From NCBI GenBank assembly GCA_964019425.1, contig OZ025833.1, positions 682,001 through 746,000 on the forward strand: 64,000 nt of DNA, written 5' to 3'. Shown one piece after another: positions 54,357-63,990 of the stretch; the first letter of the stretch is position 1, and the number at the start of each line of letters is the position of its first letter. The stretch is from Flectonema sp. DT1601. Lineage: Eukaryota > Euglenozoa > Diplonemea > Diplonemida > Diplonemidae. The notes under the pieces were generated by a model, which was not told the origin of the DNA, did no database searches, and saw only the letters and a program-made list of their open reading frames with translations. Position numbers and translations under genes: made by a program.

Positions 54357-55603
54357 ATGATGAGAAGAACTATTTCACTGGCAGCGAAGCCAGTTATGCA
54401 GATTGTGGAATGTCCTCGAGATGCGATGCAAGGTTTACCTAACTTTGTAGCAACTGATGACAAGATAAGATATATTAATAAGTTGTTGAAAGTTGGATTT
54501 CACACAATTGATTTTGGAAGCTTCGTATCTGCTCCTGCTGTCCCTCAAATGAGAGACACCGTAGATGTTTTGAAAGGACTGGACCTTAAGAACACCAACT
54601 CAGAACTGTTAGCAGTCGTTTGCAACAAACGAGGAGCAGAAGCAGCAGCAGAACACCCTGAAATCCATTGCATGGGATTCCCTCTCTCGATGTCTGAAGA
54701 ATTTCAAAGACGAAACACCAGAAGATCAATTGACGACGCGATGGACGTATTGAAAGACATGAAAGCAATTTGCGATAAATCAAACAAAAAATTAGTAACT
54801 TACATATCTATGGCTTTTGGTAACCCTTACGGTGAGGAGTACAGTCCTGAATACGTATCCAAATTCGTTAAAAGAGTTAGCGACTTGGGAGTAGACATAA
54901 TATCACTCGCTGATACTGTTGGATGTGGTTCTGCTGATGGGATTGGTAATCTGTTTCAGGAAATAGTTCCAAAATATCCCGACGTCGTCATCGGTGCTCA
55001 CCTTCACAGCAATAGCGCCACAGCTCCTGAAAAGATCGCTGCAGCTATCGCTTCTGGGTGTACTCGAATTGATGGAGCGATTGGTGGTATGGGTGGCTGT
55101 CCATTCGCAGAGTCTGCTCTGATTGGTAATGTTCCAACCGAATCGATAATTGCACAATGTGATCGACAGGGAATTGAACTGGGGCTCAATAGGGACATCT
55201 TTCAAGAAGCTCATCATATCAAACATGAGCTCTTTGGTGTTGCTGTCAGTGAGATGATTCTTCAGTGTTACGTTGGTATGATTTTCTCTATTTTCTTTAT
55301 TTTGTTTCCCAGTTTAGTAGTGGCAGTGTGTTATCACAAAAACAAACAGGTGACGATGTTGCTTTCCGTCAGCTTTGTGAATCTCATTTCCAAGATGCCG
55401 ATACTAACAGAGATGGGAGGCTCTCAAGAGAAGAGTTCACAAGTTCTGTTGAACGTGTTGTTGAGGAACTCGGAGAAAATCCAGTTGGTGAAAATAAATT
55501 AAACAAACTCTGGGCGTCAGCTGATCTCGAGGGAGGAATGTCTTTCGACACCTACTGCAACTTAGCACGTGAGAAACTACTAAAGAGAATGGCCAGTGCG
55601 TAG
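54357..55603 (+). CDS. HMGCL: Bacteroidetes-type HMG-CoA lyase fused to EF-hands (390 aa)
   Basis: Exons 54357-55275 and 55350-55603. Intron 74 nt, phase 1, GTATGA...AACAAACAG. Residues about 14-300 are a TIM-barrel HMG-CoA lyase: VECPRDAMQG (metal Asp), TIDFGSFVSAPAVPQMRDT, VVIGAHLHSNS (metal His pair) and GGMGGCPFAESALIGNVPTE (catalytic Cys). The wording of these motifs is that of the bacterial (Bacteroidetes) enzyme, not of the usual mitochondrial one. Exon 2 encodes only an EF-hand unit with a canonical loop DTNRDGRLSREE (about 324-335) and a degenerate second loop. The intron sits exactly at the join. MMRRTISLAAKP could be a weak mitochondrial signal. It cleaves HMG-CoA to acetyl-CoA and acetoacetate in leucine breakdown. 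Confidence 0.9.
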
Positions 55604-56177
55604 GTCTTCTTCAACACGCTGTGGAACCTAATCAAAAAAGAAAAAAAAAGATCGTTTTGGCAAAACAATACACGTTTGTTTTCCTTATAAGTCTGTCGTG
55701 TCTGTTACAAGTTTGATCTGAACTTAGTTTAGGTCAATTATTTCATTAACGACTTGTTTGAGAACTAAATTAATTTTCGTTTCCCAACTCGTCATGTAAT
55801 TAATAGCCTTATCGTAGTGGTGGGCGCTCGTTGCTTGGATCTTACATAGGCAGGATAAAGGTGTTGTAGTTGATATGTGTTTAGTTTTATTTTCTTCGTT
55901 CTTTCGTTCAGACTGCAAAAGGGTAAGCTTCCCTTTTTAGTGACCCCCAGTCGATATCGTACTCTTTAAAAAGAAAAAAAAAAAAACAAAAAAAAACGTA
56001 TCGCCTCCCCGAAAAAAAAAAAAAAAAAACGTAGCAGAATTGGGCGACCTCCTGGATTTCCCCCCTCGAAACTTAACGGTCACTGAAGGATGGTAACTGT
56101 GAAGGATGGTTAAGAATTAAATGAGAATAATTAATAATAACTTCTTCCAGGAATGTGTCGAGTAGGAATCCTTTGAT
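55604..56177. other. Spacer
   Basis: A runs near 55974-55996 and 56013-56030. No coding signal. TAACTTCTTCCAG at 56150 is the likely acceptor of the next gene. Confidence 0.5.
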
Positions 56178-57032
56178 ATGTTTCAATTATTCGCGGCGAT
56201 TACGTTAATCGTATCAACTAATGGGATTGCCTTAAGAGAAGGTGGACTAGTTGACACCATTCACAGAGCACAGGAATGGGTCGTCGCTTTAGACGAAGCA
56301 GCTGCCAGAGTTGGTGAGAAATCCATCTTGTCGGCTAAGAGTGCCGTTGATAGAAACGCCGATGCAAAACAAAGTCAAGCGATCAACTTATTCATGAGAA
56401 AGAAAGCAGCTGCACATGAAGAGGAAGGTGATATTAGAAAGGCTTTTGCAGACACAGCAGTTGGGCTGAAGGCGACAGAGATCGCGGAACGCTCGCTGGA
56501 AGTCGCTGAGATATTTCGAATTACATCAGGCGTTGAGTCCTCTCACAAGAAGGAACTCAGCCATGCAGCTCGTATTGTAGAGAAGGCTGCTGCTGAGTGC
56601 ACGGCTTTCCTCCACAGTCACGCCACGGCAAACAACAGCATCTGTCCCTCACTAGAAACAGCACAGCATTGCTACAGTCACTTAACTGAAGGTATTGCTG
56701 TTGCTAAAGTTATTCATCCGAACTCTTACCCGGAATCACCTCCAGGTTGGAAACAACTGTGCGTTACTTCTTGGGGTTGCAGTCCCCGCATGTGCTGGTG
56801 CACGCAGGTAGAAAATCGAATACCTGGATTCTGTCTTTTCTTTAGATACGCAGCTGTGATCGTATTGTTAGGAATCTTCGTAGTCGGTGCTATTGTTTTG
56901 TTTGAATACGCTCGCAGACAGAAGCAGTGCAATGAAGACCTTCAGTATCAACTTGCGAAGTCTCCACTTCTCACTTCTGATGAGGACAGCCTCAGCATTC
57001 ACTCTGCTGGTCTAAAATATGGATCGACGTAA
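56178..57032 (+). CDS. Type I membrane protein with helical ectodomain (284 aa)
   Basis: Signal peptide at 1-18 (MFQLFAAITLIVSTNGIA), an Ala/Glu-rich helical ectodomain (about 20-180), a Cys cluster close to the membrane (LCVTSWGCSPRMCWCTQ), one transmembrane helix at about 221-243 (YAAVIVLLGIFVVGAIVLFE) and a 40-residue cytoplasmic tail with acidic Ser sites. The architecture resembles surface proteins of trypanosomatids in outline only. No family recognised. Confidence 0.75.
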   Translation: MFQLFAAITLIVSTNGIALREGGLVDTIHRAQEWVVALDEAAARVGEKSILSAKSAVDRNADAKQSQAINLFMRKKAAAHEEEGDIRKAFADTAVGLKATEIAERSLEVAEIFRITSGVESSHKKELSHAARIVEKAAAECTAFLHSHATANNSICPSLETAQHCYSHLTEGIAVAKVIHPNSYPESPPGWKQLCVTSWGCSPRMCWCTQVENRIPGFCLFFRYAAVIVLLGIFVVGAIVLFEYARRQKQCNEDLQYQLAKSPLLTSDEDSLSIHSAGLKYGST

Positions 57033-57474
57033 TACAACTTGTGAACGCGTAACTTTCTTTGTATTTATAACATTCATACTTACTTTATATTAGTTGAATG
57101 TGGTGGTTTGTTCCAAAGTGTTTTTAACCTGACTCTTTTGCAAGGCATATTGACTGCCTGCTGTTGGAACTCATAGCCTGTTAATTCATAGTTAGTGTTA
57201 ACTTATGTTTTTTTTTTTTTTTTTTTTTGTTAAAAAAAACTATTCAGTTTAAGAACTCGTTGTAAACTTTTGGAGGGAACAGTTTACTGTAATTTGTAAT
57301 TAGAGATTTTATTTTATTTCTTTTTAATATTTTTTTTTAAAAAATCTTTTTCCTTCTACTCAAACCATTTGTGAAATCAAAACATGTAGTCGTGACTTTT
57401 CGTATACGCAAGTTCGAGTCCGTGTTGGGTATTTTTCCCCTCTTTTTCAAACTTAAAATCTCATATCAGGTACG
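57033..57474. other. Spacer
   Basis: T run at about 57208-57227. A T-loop-like GTTCGAGTCC near 57410 is not part of a complete tRNA. AATCTCATATCAG at 57469 is the acceptor candidate, 5 nt before the next ATG. Confidence 0.5.
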
Positions 57475-58967
57475 ATGTCACTCATCAATGGTAAGGGTGC
57501 TCACTGCCTTAGTCGGCAGCGGAGACACATAGGTAAACCAAGACATACGAACAGATCATTTTACGTATGTATTGTTCTTCATAAGGTGATTACGCGAATA
57601 GTTTTTTTTTTTTTATTCTCTTGTGCAACAAATAAAAAAAAACAGATTTTCGGGCCAAAATTAAAATCTGATTGGTTTGTTCGTTCTCCCTTGGAGCCAT
57701 ATTCATTCTCAATGAGATATGGTGTTGATAAGGGATTCTTTCATAGAGATAACTTTGCGGCAACAAGAATAAGTGGTAATCCGTGGGGATTCTTATACCC
57801 GGGGGGGAAGGTACAATCTCCAACATGGCAGAGTGATGAGGGAATTGGTGCGACTGATATTACAGCAGATATCGGTGATATTAGAGTTGATTCGATGGCT
57901 TATGAAATGAAATTGCAACACAATCACCCAGAGTTAAAATGGGACACTAAACCAACTCCGTGGGGTGAATTCGACTTCGACTACTCAAGTAGAATGGGAA
58001 TGATGGGAGTAAAGGTTGGCCACACTACACAAATTGATGATTTCGGTAACATGTTTAACGCTGCTATAATCTGGTGTCCAGATCAGCATATTCTCAATCA
58101 CTTCACTCGTGAATCCGACGGTAGGTGCGGAATGACTCTCGCCTGCTACAATTCACATTCAGATCGGCCTTCCGGACTTAAAGATGCTTGCGCTCAGGCA
58201 GGCATTTCTCAGAAGAAACACAGCAAGTCTTTCAAAATCAGTGAAGACGCTTACATCCCTGTCGGTACTAAGATGGATGTACGACACTTCGTTCCTGGTC
58301 AATTAGTATGTATTATCACTACCAAACCCCCTGGTCCTAATGTCCTAATGTCCTGATGAATTAAATTAGAAATCGAGGGAGCCTTCAGAATAACCCTTGG
58401 GGGTAACCAACAACACTACAACAGGTAAACACAACATCAAGAACGATTGAAAGAGGATTTCAAGGGGTAGTTAAAAGATGGGGTTTTAAGGGAGGAGCAA
58501 CACGGTACGGACCTCACAGATCAAGAGCGTGGCATAGAAGACCTGGATCCCTAGCAACTGGAGAGGGTTGGGGAAAAATTCCAAAAGGAAGAAGAGGAGC
58601 TGGTCACATGGGAGGTCTAATGAGACAACAATCTGGATGGGTTTGGAGAGTTGACTTCAAGAATCAATTAATTTATATTATTGGAAGAATCTCGGGTACT
58701 TTGGGTTCATTTATTACTTTAGAAGACAGTTCAACCAGGAAATTCGACTACTGGTATGGAGCTCCACCATACCCAACATTCTCACCTCCTGAAGACGAAG
58801 ACGTATCACAACTGACTTGGGAAGAGTGTCAGTTAGTAAGCAAATCGAGAATTGGATTTCCAAGTGACATGCACCAGATGCCTGCTCCAGAAGTTGTCGA
58901 AGCGAATCGTTACGCTGCTAAACAGACTGAACTAATGAAGAATCAAGTTATTGATCTGAAATATTGA
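57475..58967 (+). CDS. MRPL3: Mitochondrial large ribosomal subunit protein uL3m (430 aa)
   Basis: Exons 57475-57564, 57646-58305 and 58425-58967. Both introns (81 and 119 nt) are phase 0 with GTATGT and A/C-rich ...CAG ends. The uL3 signature is clear: MGMMGVKVGHTTQIDDFGNM (start of the fold), IPVGTKMDVRHFVPGQL, then RGFQGVVKRWGFKGGATRYG, HRRPGSL and GRRGAGHMGG (the loop reaching the peptidyl-transferase centre), and WVWRVDFKNQLIYIIGRISG. The long N- and C-terminal extensions and the divergence from cytosolic L3 point to the mitochondrial protein. The basic N-terminus may act as import signal. Confidence 0.88.
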
Positions 58968-59393
58968 AACTTATAATGTTGTTTGGACTCTTTTATCATT
59001 CGGAAGGTCCGTCACAAAGTAGGTTAAGAAACGCTTTATGATTGTCGCTGTGTCTAAAATGAAATGTTCATTCCTTTACATCCGCCACAGTCATCTAGAA
59101 GAAAAAAAAAAAAAAAAGTCTACGGCAAAAAAGTAAATATCTGCTTTATATGAAGCGGATTCTCTGTTTCAGTAACAACTAAAAAAAAAAGATTAGGAAA
59201 AAGTGTTCCTTTTCAGTTTTTTTTTATAGCAGATTGAGTGTTTTTTTCCGATTATTTTTCATTTTCACCCTTTCCGTGATCGGGGAAGGGGATGGTAGCT
59301 TGATTCATTTCCTTATTTATTTTTTAATTACTCAACACCGACAATTTAATATTTTCTTCCCTTTTCTTAACCCTCAGGATGACTATAAGTTGA
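58968..59393. other. Spacer
   Basis: A/T tracts and no coding signal. CCCTTTTCTTAACCCTCAG at 59377 is a strong SL acceptor. Confidence 0.5.
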
Positions 59394-61430
59394 ATGGCCT
59401 GTGGGAGGTTCTCATGGCTGCTGTTGGTAATAATAAAAGCACGCTGTGACAATCAGACTTACGACAGTCCATGTCCTGAAGACTTATTAAAATGTATACT
59501 ACCATATGAGTACGATGGAGTAATGTTTGATGGTTGTAGAGGTCAGCAGTGTGCTTCTGAAACAAACGGAAACGGAGTAGTTACGTCATGGACCCAATGC
59601 GGAGGCTGTGTCAAGATTCCACAAAATGGAGAAACTTGTGCAACAATCGGCTGCGATGTTATTATGGACACAAATGATTGCATTGCTGCAGCTGACATCA
59701 CTAATCACACGGATGAGTTTATGCAAATAAATTATGTTGGACCCACAGAGGACTACCCTGCTGGTTGTTTCTTAATGCCGGCAGTTGGTCAGAACGGATA
59801 CCTCGCAATAAATTCTATTTCTCGAACTCGTACAACAACCAGCAACTATTTACAACAAATATGTAAATGTAAATCATCTTCTGACACATTGCAACCCTCC
59901 ACAGATCGTTCTTTCACTGCTACAGTTGAAGTTGAAGTTGAAGAGAAGGAGGATTCAGGAGGAGTTGCAGTTCTCGTTGTTATTATTATTTCAAGCGTCT
60001 GCTTTCTAATATTATTCTGCGGATGTTTGTACTACTACTGTGTTATCCGTAGGAAGACTGCTTCTGTTCGATACGCCAACAAGATGTTTAATAAGAGTCG
60101 CAGATCTTCAATCCCATTTGATAATCCTCGAGGAATGATGAAAGCATTAGGAGCAGACATGGGTTCTTTACTTGTTGATGAGGCGGATGCTGTTCAGCAA
60201 GGAACGCGGTTTGTTGAAAACAAGAACAGGTGTATCGACATGATCACATCCGTTCTGTGCATTTTAGTATTATCGGAGAACACTATCGTCCACATCCAAC
60301 CGACAGAGCAGACAGCTGTAGCATCACGTGAACAAGATAATGATCAAAGTGGATTGTTTCGTAGATTCACTTCGATGTTTAAAGGAAATAAGAAACCTTT
60401 AGACGATACGAGCGTAGCGAACATGCCTCTGATCTGCACCACTCAACCTGAGGAAGACATCGCCCCGACAGTTGATGATTCAACGTCACAAACTGAAAAC
60501 ATTCTTCTTGAGGCAAGCAGCTTTAATAACATCCCACTCCTTGGGTCTCCACTCAGTCAGATTTCACAATGCGACTCGAAAGCAGCTTCCGTTGATAGCG
60601 AAGATGAAGAAGGTGGTTCCGAAAGTAAATCAACCGACTCTAACTCCGACTCTGGTCCAACTATCAACACCCTCAACTCTGATGGAGAAAACGAAACTGA
60701 GAACGAGTCAAACAAAGATGCAACACCAACAAAAGGGCAAAGACCTCGAGGGGACACGATTCAGGGAGCTTCAGTGCTCCGACCTCGGAGGAGGGGAGAT
60801 GGAAAGCGTGCGCGGTCTTCGGAGAATTCTATTTCAGAAGAAAAGGAGCTGCGACGGGATTATGAAATTAAAGATCTGAAAGACCAGCTTCAATCACTGC
60901 GGCAACAGCTTGACGACCGCGATGAGCGTGACCGCGAACGAGAAAAAACCGACGAATCCAAAAAAAAGCTGCAACGCCAAAAACACGAAAAGGAACGTGA
61001 GAAACGCTTTGAAAATGTTGTAAAGGAAGCCCTTCAACCTGTTGTGAAGGTCGTCAGCGACCTCGCAAACTCGCGAAGATCGTCGGACGTTTCACTTCTC
61101 GAGCACAGCGTCTTGGATAGGCGACTGGACAGGGAAGTTGATGAATACATGAACTCAATTAATATGAAACAACATCCATTACGACCTCACTCTGGTTTCA
61201 CTAACTCACGACAGCAGCCTTCAGTTCCCCGACTCCCTGTGAAGAATCACAATTTCCACCTCAGTGTTTCCAGCATCACTACCCCTCCTCATCCTCAAAC
61301 GCCGCGAAAACCACGTGCCAGAACCATCGTTGGCAACACACCCTCTCCGAGATATACAGCTGAGCAAGAAGCAAAGCTTGAAAAGGATATCGATGCCTAC
61401 ATGGCTCAATCTTCATATAACGCGTCGTAG
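59394..61430 (+). CDS. Cys-rich type I membrane protein with FN2-like ectodomain (678 aa)
   Basis: Signal peptide at about 1-18, then a Cys-rich ectodomain. CILPYEYDGVMFDGC followed by WTQCGGC (about 34-72) resembles a fibronectin type II/kringle-like module. A second half with paired Cys follows (about 78-155). One transmembrane helix lies at about 193-215 (VAVLVVIIISSVCFLILFCG). The 460-residue cytoplasmic part is acidic and Ser-rich, has a strongly charged coiled coil (about 475-560), and ends in a short helix repeated twice (REVDEYMNSINM and EKDIDAYMAQSS). It may be a surface receptor or adhesion protein. Acceptor AG at 59376-59377, 17 nt before the ATG. Confidence 0.8.
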   Translation: MACGRFSWLLLVIIKARCDNQTYDSPCPEDLLKCILPYEYDGVMFDGCRGQQCASETNGNGVVTSWTQCGGCVKIPQNGETCATIGCDVIMDTNDCIAAADITNHTDEFMQINYVGPTEDYPAGCFLMPAVGQNGYLAINSISRTRTTTSNYLQQICKCKSSSDTLQPSTDRSFTATVEVEVEEKEDSGGVAVLVVIIISSVCFLILFCGCLYYYCVIRRKTASVRYANKMFNKSRRSSIPFDNPRGMMKALGADMGSLLVDEADAVQQGTRFVENKNRCIDMITSVLCILVLSENTIVHIQPTEQTAVASREQDNDQSGLFRRFTSMFKGNKKPLDDTSVANMPLICTTQPEEDIAPTVDDSTSQTENILLEASSFNNIPLLGSPLSQISQCDSKAASVDSEDEEGGSESKSTDSNSDSGPTINTLNSDGENETENESNKDATPTKGQRPRGDTIQGASVLRPRRRGDGKRARSSENSISEEKELRRDYEIKDLKDQLQSLRQQLDDRDERDREREKTDESKKKLQRQKHEKEREKRFENVVKEALQPVVKVVSDLANSRRSSDVSLLEHSVLDRRLDREVDEYMNSINMKQHPLRPHSGFTNSRQQPSVPRLPVKNHNFHLSVSSITTPPHPQTPRKPRARTIVGNTPSPRYTAEQEAKLEKDIDAYMAQSSYNAS

Positions 61431-62682
61431 TTGGGGAGAAAAGAAACTCTTTTCTTCTTCTTCGCGATATTCCTTTGCGTCGTCATTTGAATAATCCGCT
61501 CTCACGCCGCTCTATTCGGCTCGCTGCTAGCGGGAATACTTGCAGCCACTTAGTTCCCTTCCTCTCGTTTTTCAGAAAATTTCTTTTTTTGTGTTCTTGA
61601 TATTCAAGCAATTCAAAGTCTTTCGTCAATTCAGTTTCAGTTTGTTTCAAATTTGTCAAAAGAATCTTTTGTCTTTTGCCACACTCGTAAAGACCCTTCC
61701 ACGTACTTTTGTGGTACTAGTTAAGTGGTGACTTCTTTGCAAATAACAAAACACAAATTCAGAGCAGGAAAGGCTTACCTGCCTTTAGAGCTTCCAGGGG
61801 AATTAGTTATGTTGTTTGCGGAAGATGCGGCAATTTTATTTTTATTTTTGCTTAATTTTTGGTTTGCGTTTAGTTTTCACTTACACGCAGTTCGGAACCC
61901 GATGACGTTGCTTGTTCCTGTACCGTGTGCAGGACATCTTCGGAGAGAGTGTTGTCGAGGGAACTGCAGAGAAATCTGCCGCAGAAATCTTCTCATCTCA
62001 AGAATCACGTTTACGTTTACGTTACTTTAATACTGAAGTAATCTTATTTTGTTGAAGCATTTTTAAAACCTGAATGGTGTTGTAGCGTTCTTATTCTGTA
62101 TACTGGGTTACTTCGCTGTTATCTTTGTTTTGGGGAGTACACTTTTTGGGATAACCTGTTCTGCACAACATATCTTGCAGCTAATAAGTTCGAGAGCAAA
62201 TTTATTTTAAAAAATTAGGTTTTTTGCTTCTGGTCACATATCTGGTTCCCAGCCAACAATTGCGTTCAATACATAGTAAGGTCATTGTGCTAAATTAAAG
62301 GCAACCCGAGTTATTAGTTATTATTAGTTTTGCGAGTCTTTTCTTCAAATCCTGCCGACTGTTTTTCGGCAAGTTTTATGTTTGGAGATATACAGCCTGC
62401 TCTCGTTTGAGAGGGTTAATTTTATATTATTATGGGATGTGTTTTTTTTTTCCTTTTTTTTTCTCCGAAACTGAACATAGGGAAAAAAAAAAGAACCTAT
62501 AAATTATGTGAGTTTTTGAAATTAAGCCTCACACAGTCTTTGTTACTTTGTATTGTTGAACGGAATGTATGGTTCGCCAGTTCCAAGCAGTTTATTTTAG
62601 TCAATCTTTTGTTCAGCTATCCGTAGGGGTGGTGCCAATCGTTGTATTTATTTTCTTATTCATATTCCTTCTTACAGGTTAA
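61431..62682. other. Compositionally different region, no assigned gene
   Basis: Fewer and shorter homopolymers than the rest of the window. Short frames at 61725-62030 look partly coding-like (for example DIFGESVVEGTAEKSAAEIF after GTGTGCAG near 61931) but have no consistent exon structure. It may be an old insertion or a gene 3' end. Confidence 0.4.
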
Positions 62683-62719
62683 CCAACGATTCTAAAGCTA
62701 CAGTTTCTGTACTTTATTG
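62683..62719 (+). other. Relic spliced-leader exon
   Basis: Starts CCAACGATT and ends with the euglenozoan SL core CAGTTTCTGTACTTTATTG. From memory, it agrees with the diplonemid SL exon at all but two of 37 positions. It is followed by ATCTCG instead of a GT splice donor, so it is not an SL RNA gene but looks like a spliced mRNA 5' end copied back into DNA. Confidence 0.85.
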
Positions 62720-62986
62720 ATCTCGATCCAAACAATACTGTGAAAGAGCAGTAAGGTGCGTCTCCCCTGCGTGTCCCTAGAGGATGTGATACCCGGAATT
62801 GTGTTTTAAATAGGGTTACCGCTACTGTTACCGCCATGGTCACCGCTAATATGGCGTTGTGGTAGTTTATTGGTTGGAAGCTTGCGTCGACAATCACAAG
62901 TATGAGTCAGATCCGTGATATCAAGTTCAGGTTCACAGCATTTATTCCTTATACCATAGATATCCCGCAACCTACACCACAAAACG
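62720..62986 (+). other. Possible 5' UTR of a retroposed transcript
   Basis: Follows the SL relic directly and precedes the next ATG frame. It has several upstream ATGs and a local GTTACCGC/GTCACCGC repetition at about 62815-62850. No coding frame is supported. Confidence 0.35.
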
Positions 62987-63238
62987 ATGTCAGTGCCACA
63001 TGCATTTGATTTTCATGAAGAACTAAATAAAGTGTCAATGAAGATTGATGAGAAGGAAACCCAGATCCAGGGGATTGACATCGACACAATTGAGCTAAAG
63101 AAAGAGAAAAAAGAAGACCTGTCACCTGAAGAAAGAGTTGCTGACAGGAAATACGATAGGCTAACAAGGGAATTACAAGAACTGAAGACTGAGAAGAAAA
63201 CACTGCTTGACAAGGTGCCAAATGCTCCTGAGGTATAA
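62987..63238 (+). CDS. Coiled-coil frame downstream of the relic SL (83 aa)
   Basis: An 83-residue, Glu/Lys-rich frame starting MSVPHAFDFHEELNK, predicted to be a coiled coil throughout (KYDRLTRELQELKTEKKTLL). The end (PNAPE|GTATAA) could be a splice donor. A phase-compatible CAG at 63467 would link it to the next frame, but that acceptor is not A/C-rich like the confirmed introns here. N-terminal coiled coils of this kind are found in several effector-like and mobile-element proteins. I cannot assign one. Confidence 0.4.
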   Translation: MSVPHAFDFHEELNKVSMKIDEKETQIQGIDIDTIELKKEKKEDLSPEERVADRKYDRLTRELQELKTEKKTLLDKVPNAPEV

Positions 63239-63458
63239 CTTTTTATTTATTGTTTGTAACACATTTCGGGGAAAACCTGTCTGTACAAGTCTGACCATTT
63301 GTATTGGTCACAGTACAGCCCTTTGGATTGATTGTTTTCTTACGTGACAGCAGTCAAAGTTCTCTTCATAACCTCTTCATAACTTCAGTAATTTTCCGTG
63401 GTCGAAAAAACCTAAGCCAGGCTGGCACTAGTCCTTTGATCTATCCGAGTTAGGTTTT

Positions 63459-63990
63459 ATGTGTCAGGTGTATGACTCTAACAACATTAATAAGATGCCG
63501 AAAAGGCATTTTATTAAAGATGGCTCCAAAATCATGGAAAAAACCATAGACTTTGAGCACAAGACCAATGGAAACAAGGCATGCTTTAACGCCTCTCAAA
63601 AGATCAAACATTATCAGATTGATCCAAAAAAAGAACAAGGACCCCTTTAAGAAAGCTCAAGTTAACCCGAGTATTTCATGGAAGGATACATTTTTCAAGA
63701 ATGGGAATAAAAAGGTTACGATGGATAATTCGAATATTTCAAAGAATGTCACCAATAAACCCAACGAAGATAAAGTCAACTTGAAAAAGAAACATGTGAC
63801 TAAACCTAAGAGTAAAACAGCTTTGCGCACTGGTCTTCAAGGTACTCCAAGAAAAGGACCCTACAGAAATACCTCTTCCGAAGAGGAGGACCTCTCTATG
63901 CCGCTACACTTGAAAAAGTCAACTGAAACCTGGAACTACCTGTTAGTGTTTTTAGAACAGCTGCAGACCCGGGCGAAGTTTTCTGGCTGA
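63459..63990 (+). other. Coding-like region in two overlapping frames, unidentified
   Basis: Lys/Asn-rich basic coding-like sequence continues from one frame (63459-63650) into an overlapping one (63553-63990). Both have similar composition, so they probably belong to one former or current coding unit. A basic nucleic-acid-binding protein is possible. No family is recognised, and the sequence ends close to the window edge. Confidence 0.3.

Noticed and set aside
57370-57435. tRNA gene around GTTCGAGTCC
   Set aside because: No matching acceptor, D or anticodon stems could be drawn.
62683-62719. SL RNA gene
   Set aside because: The SL exon is not followed by a GT donor.
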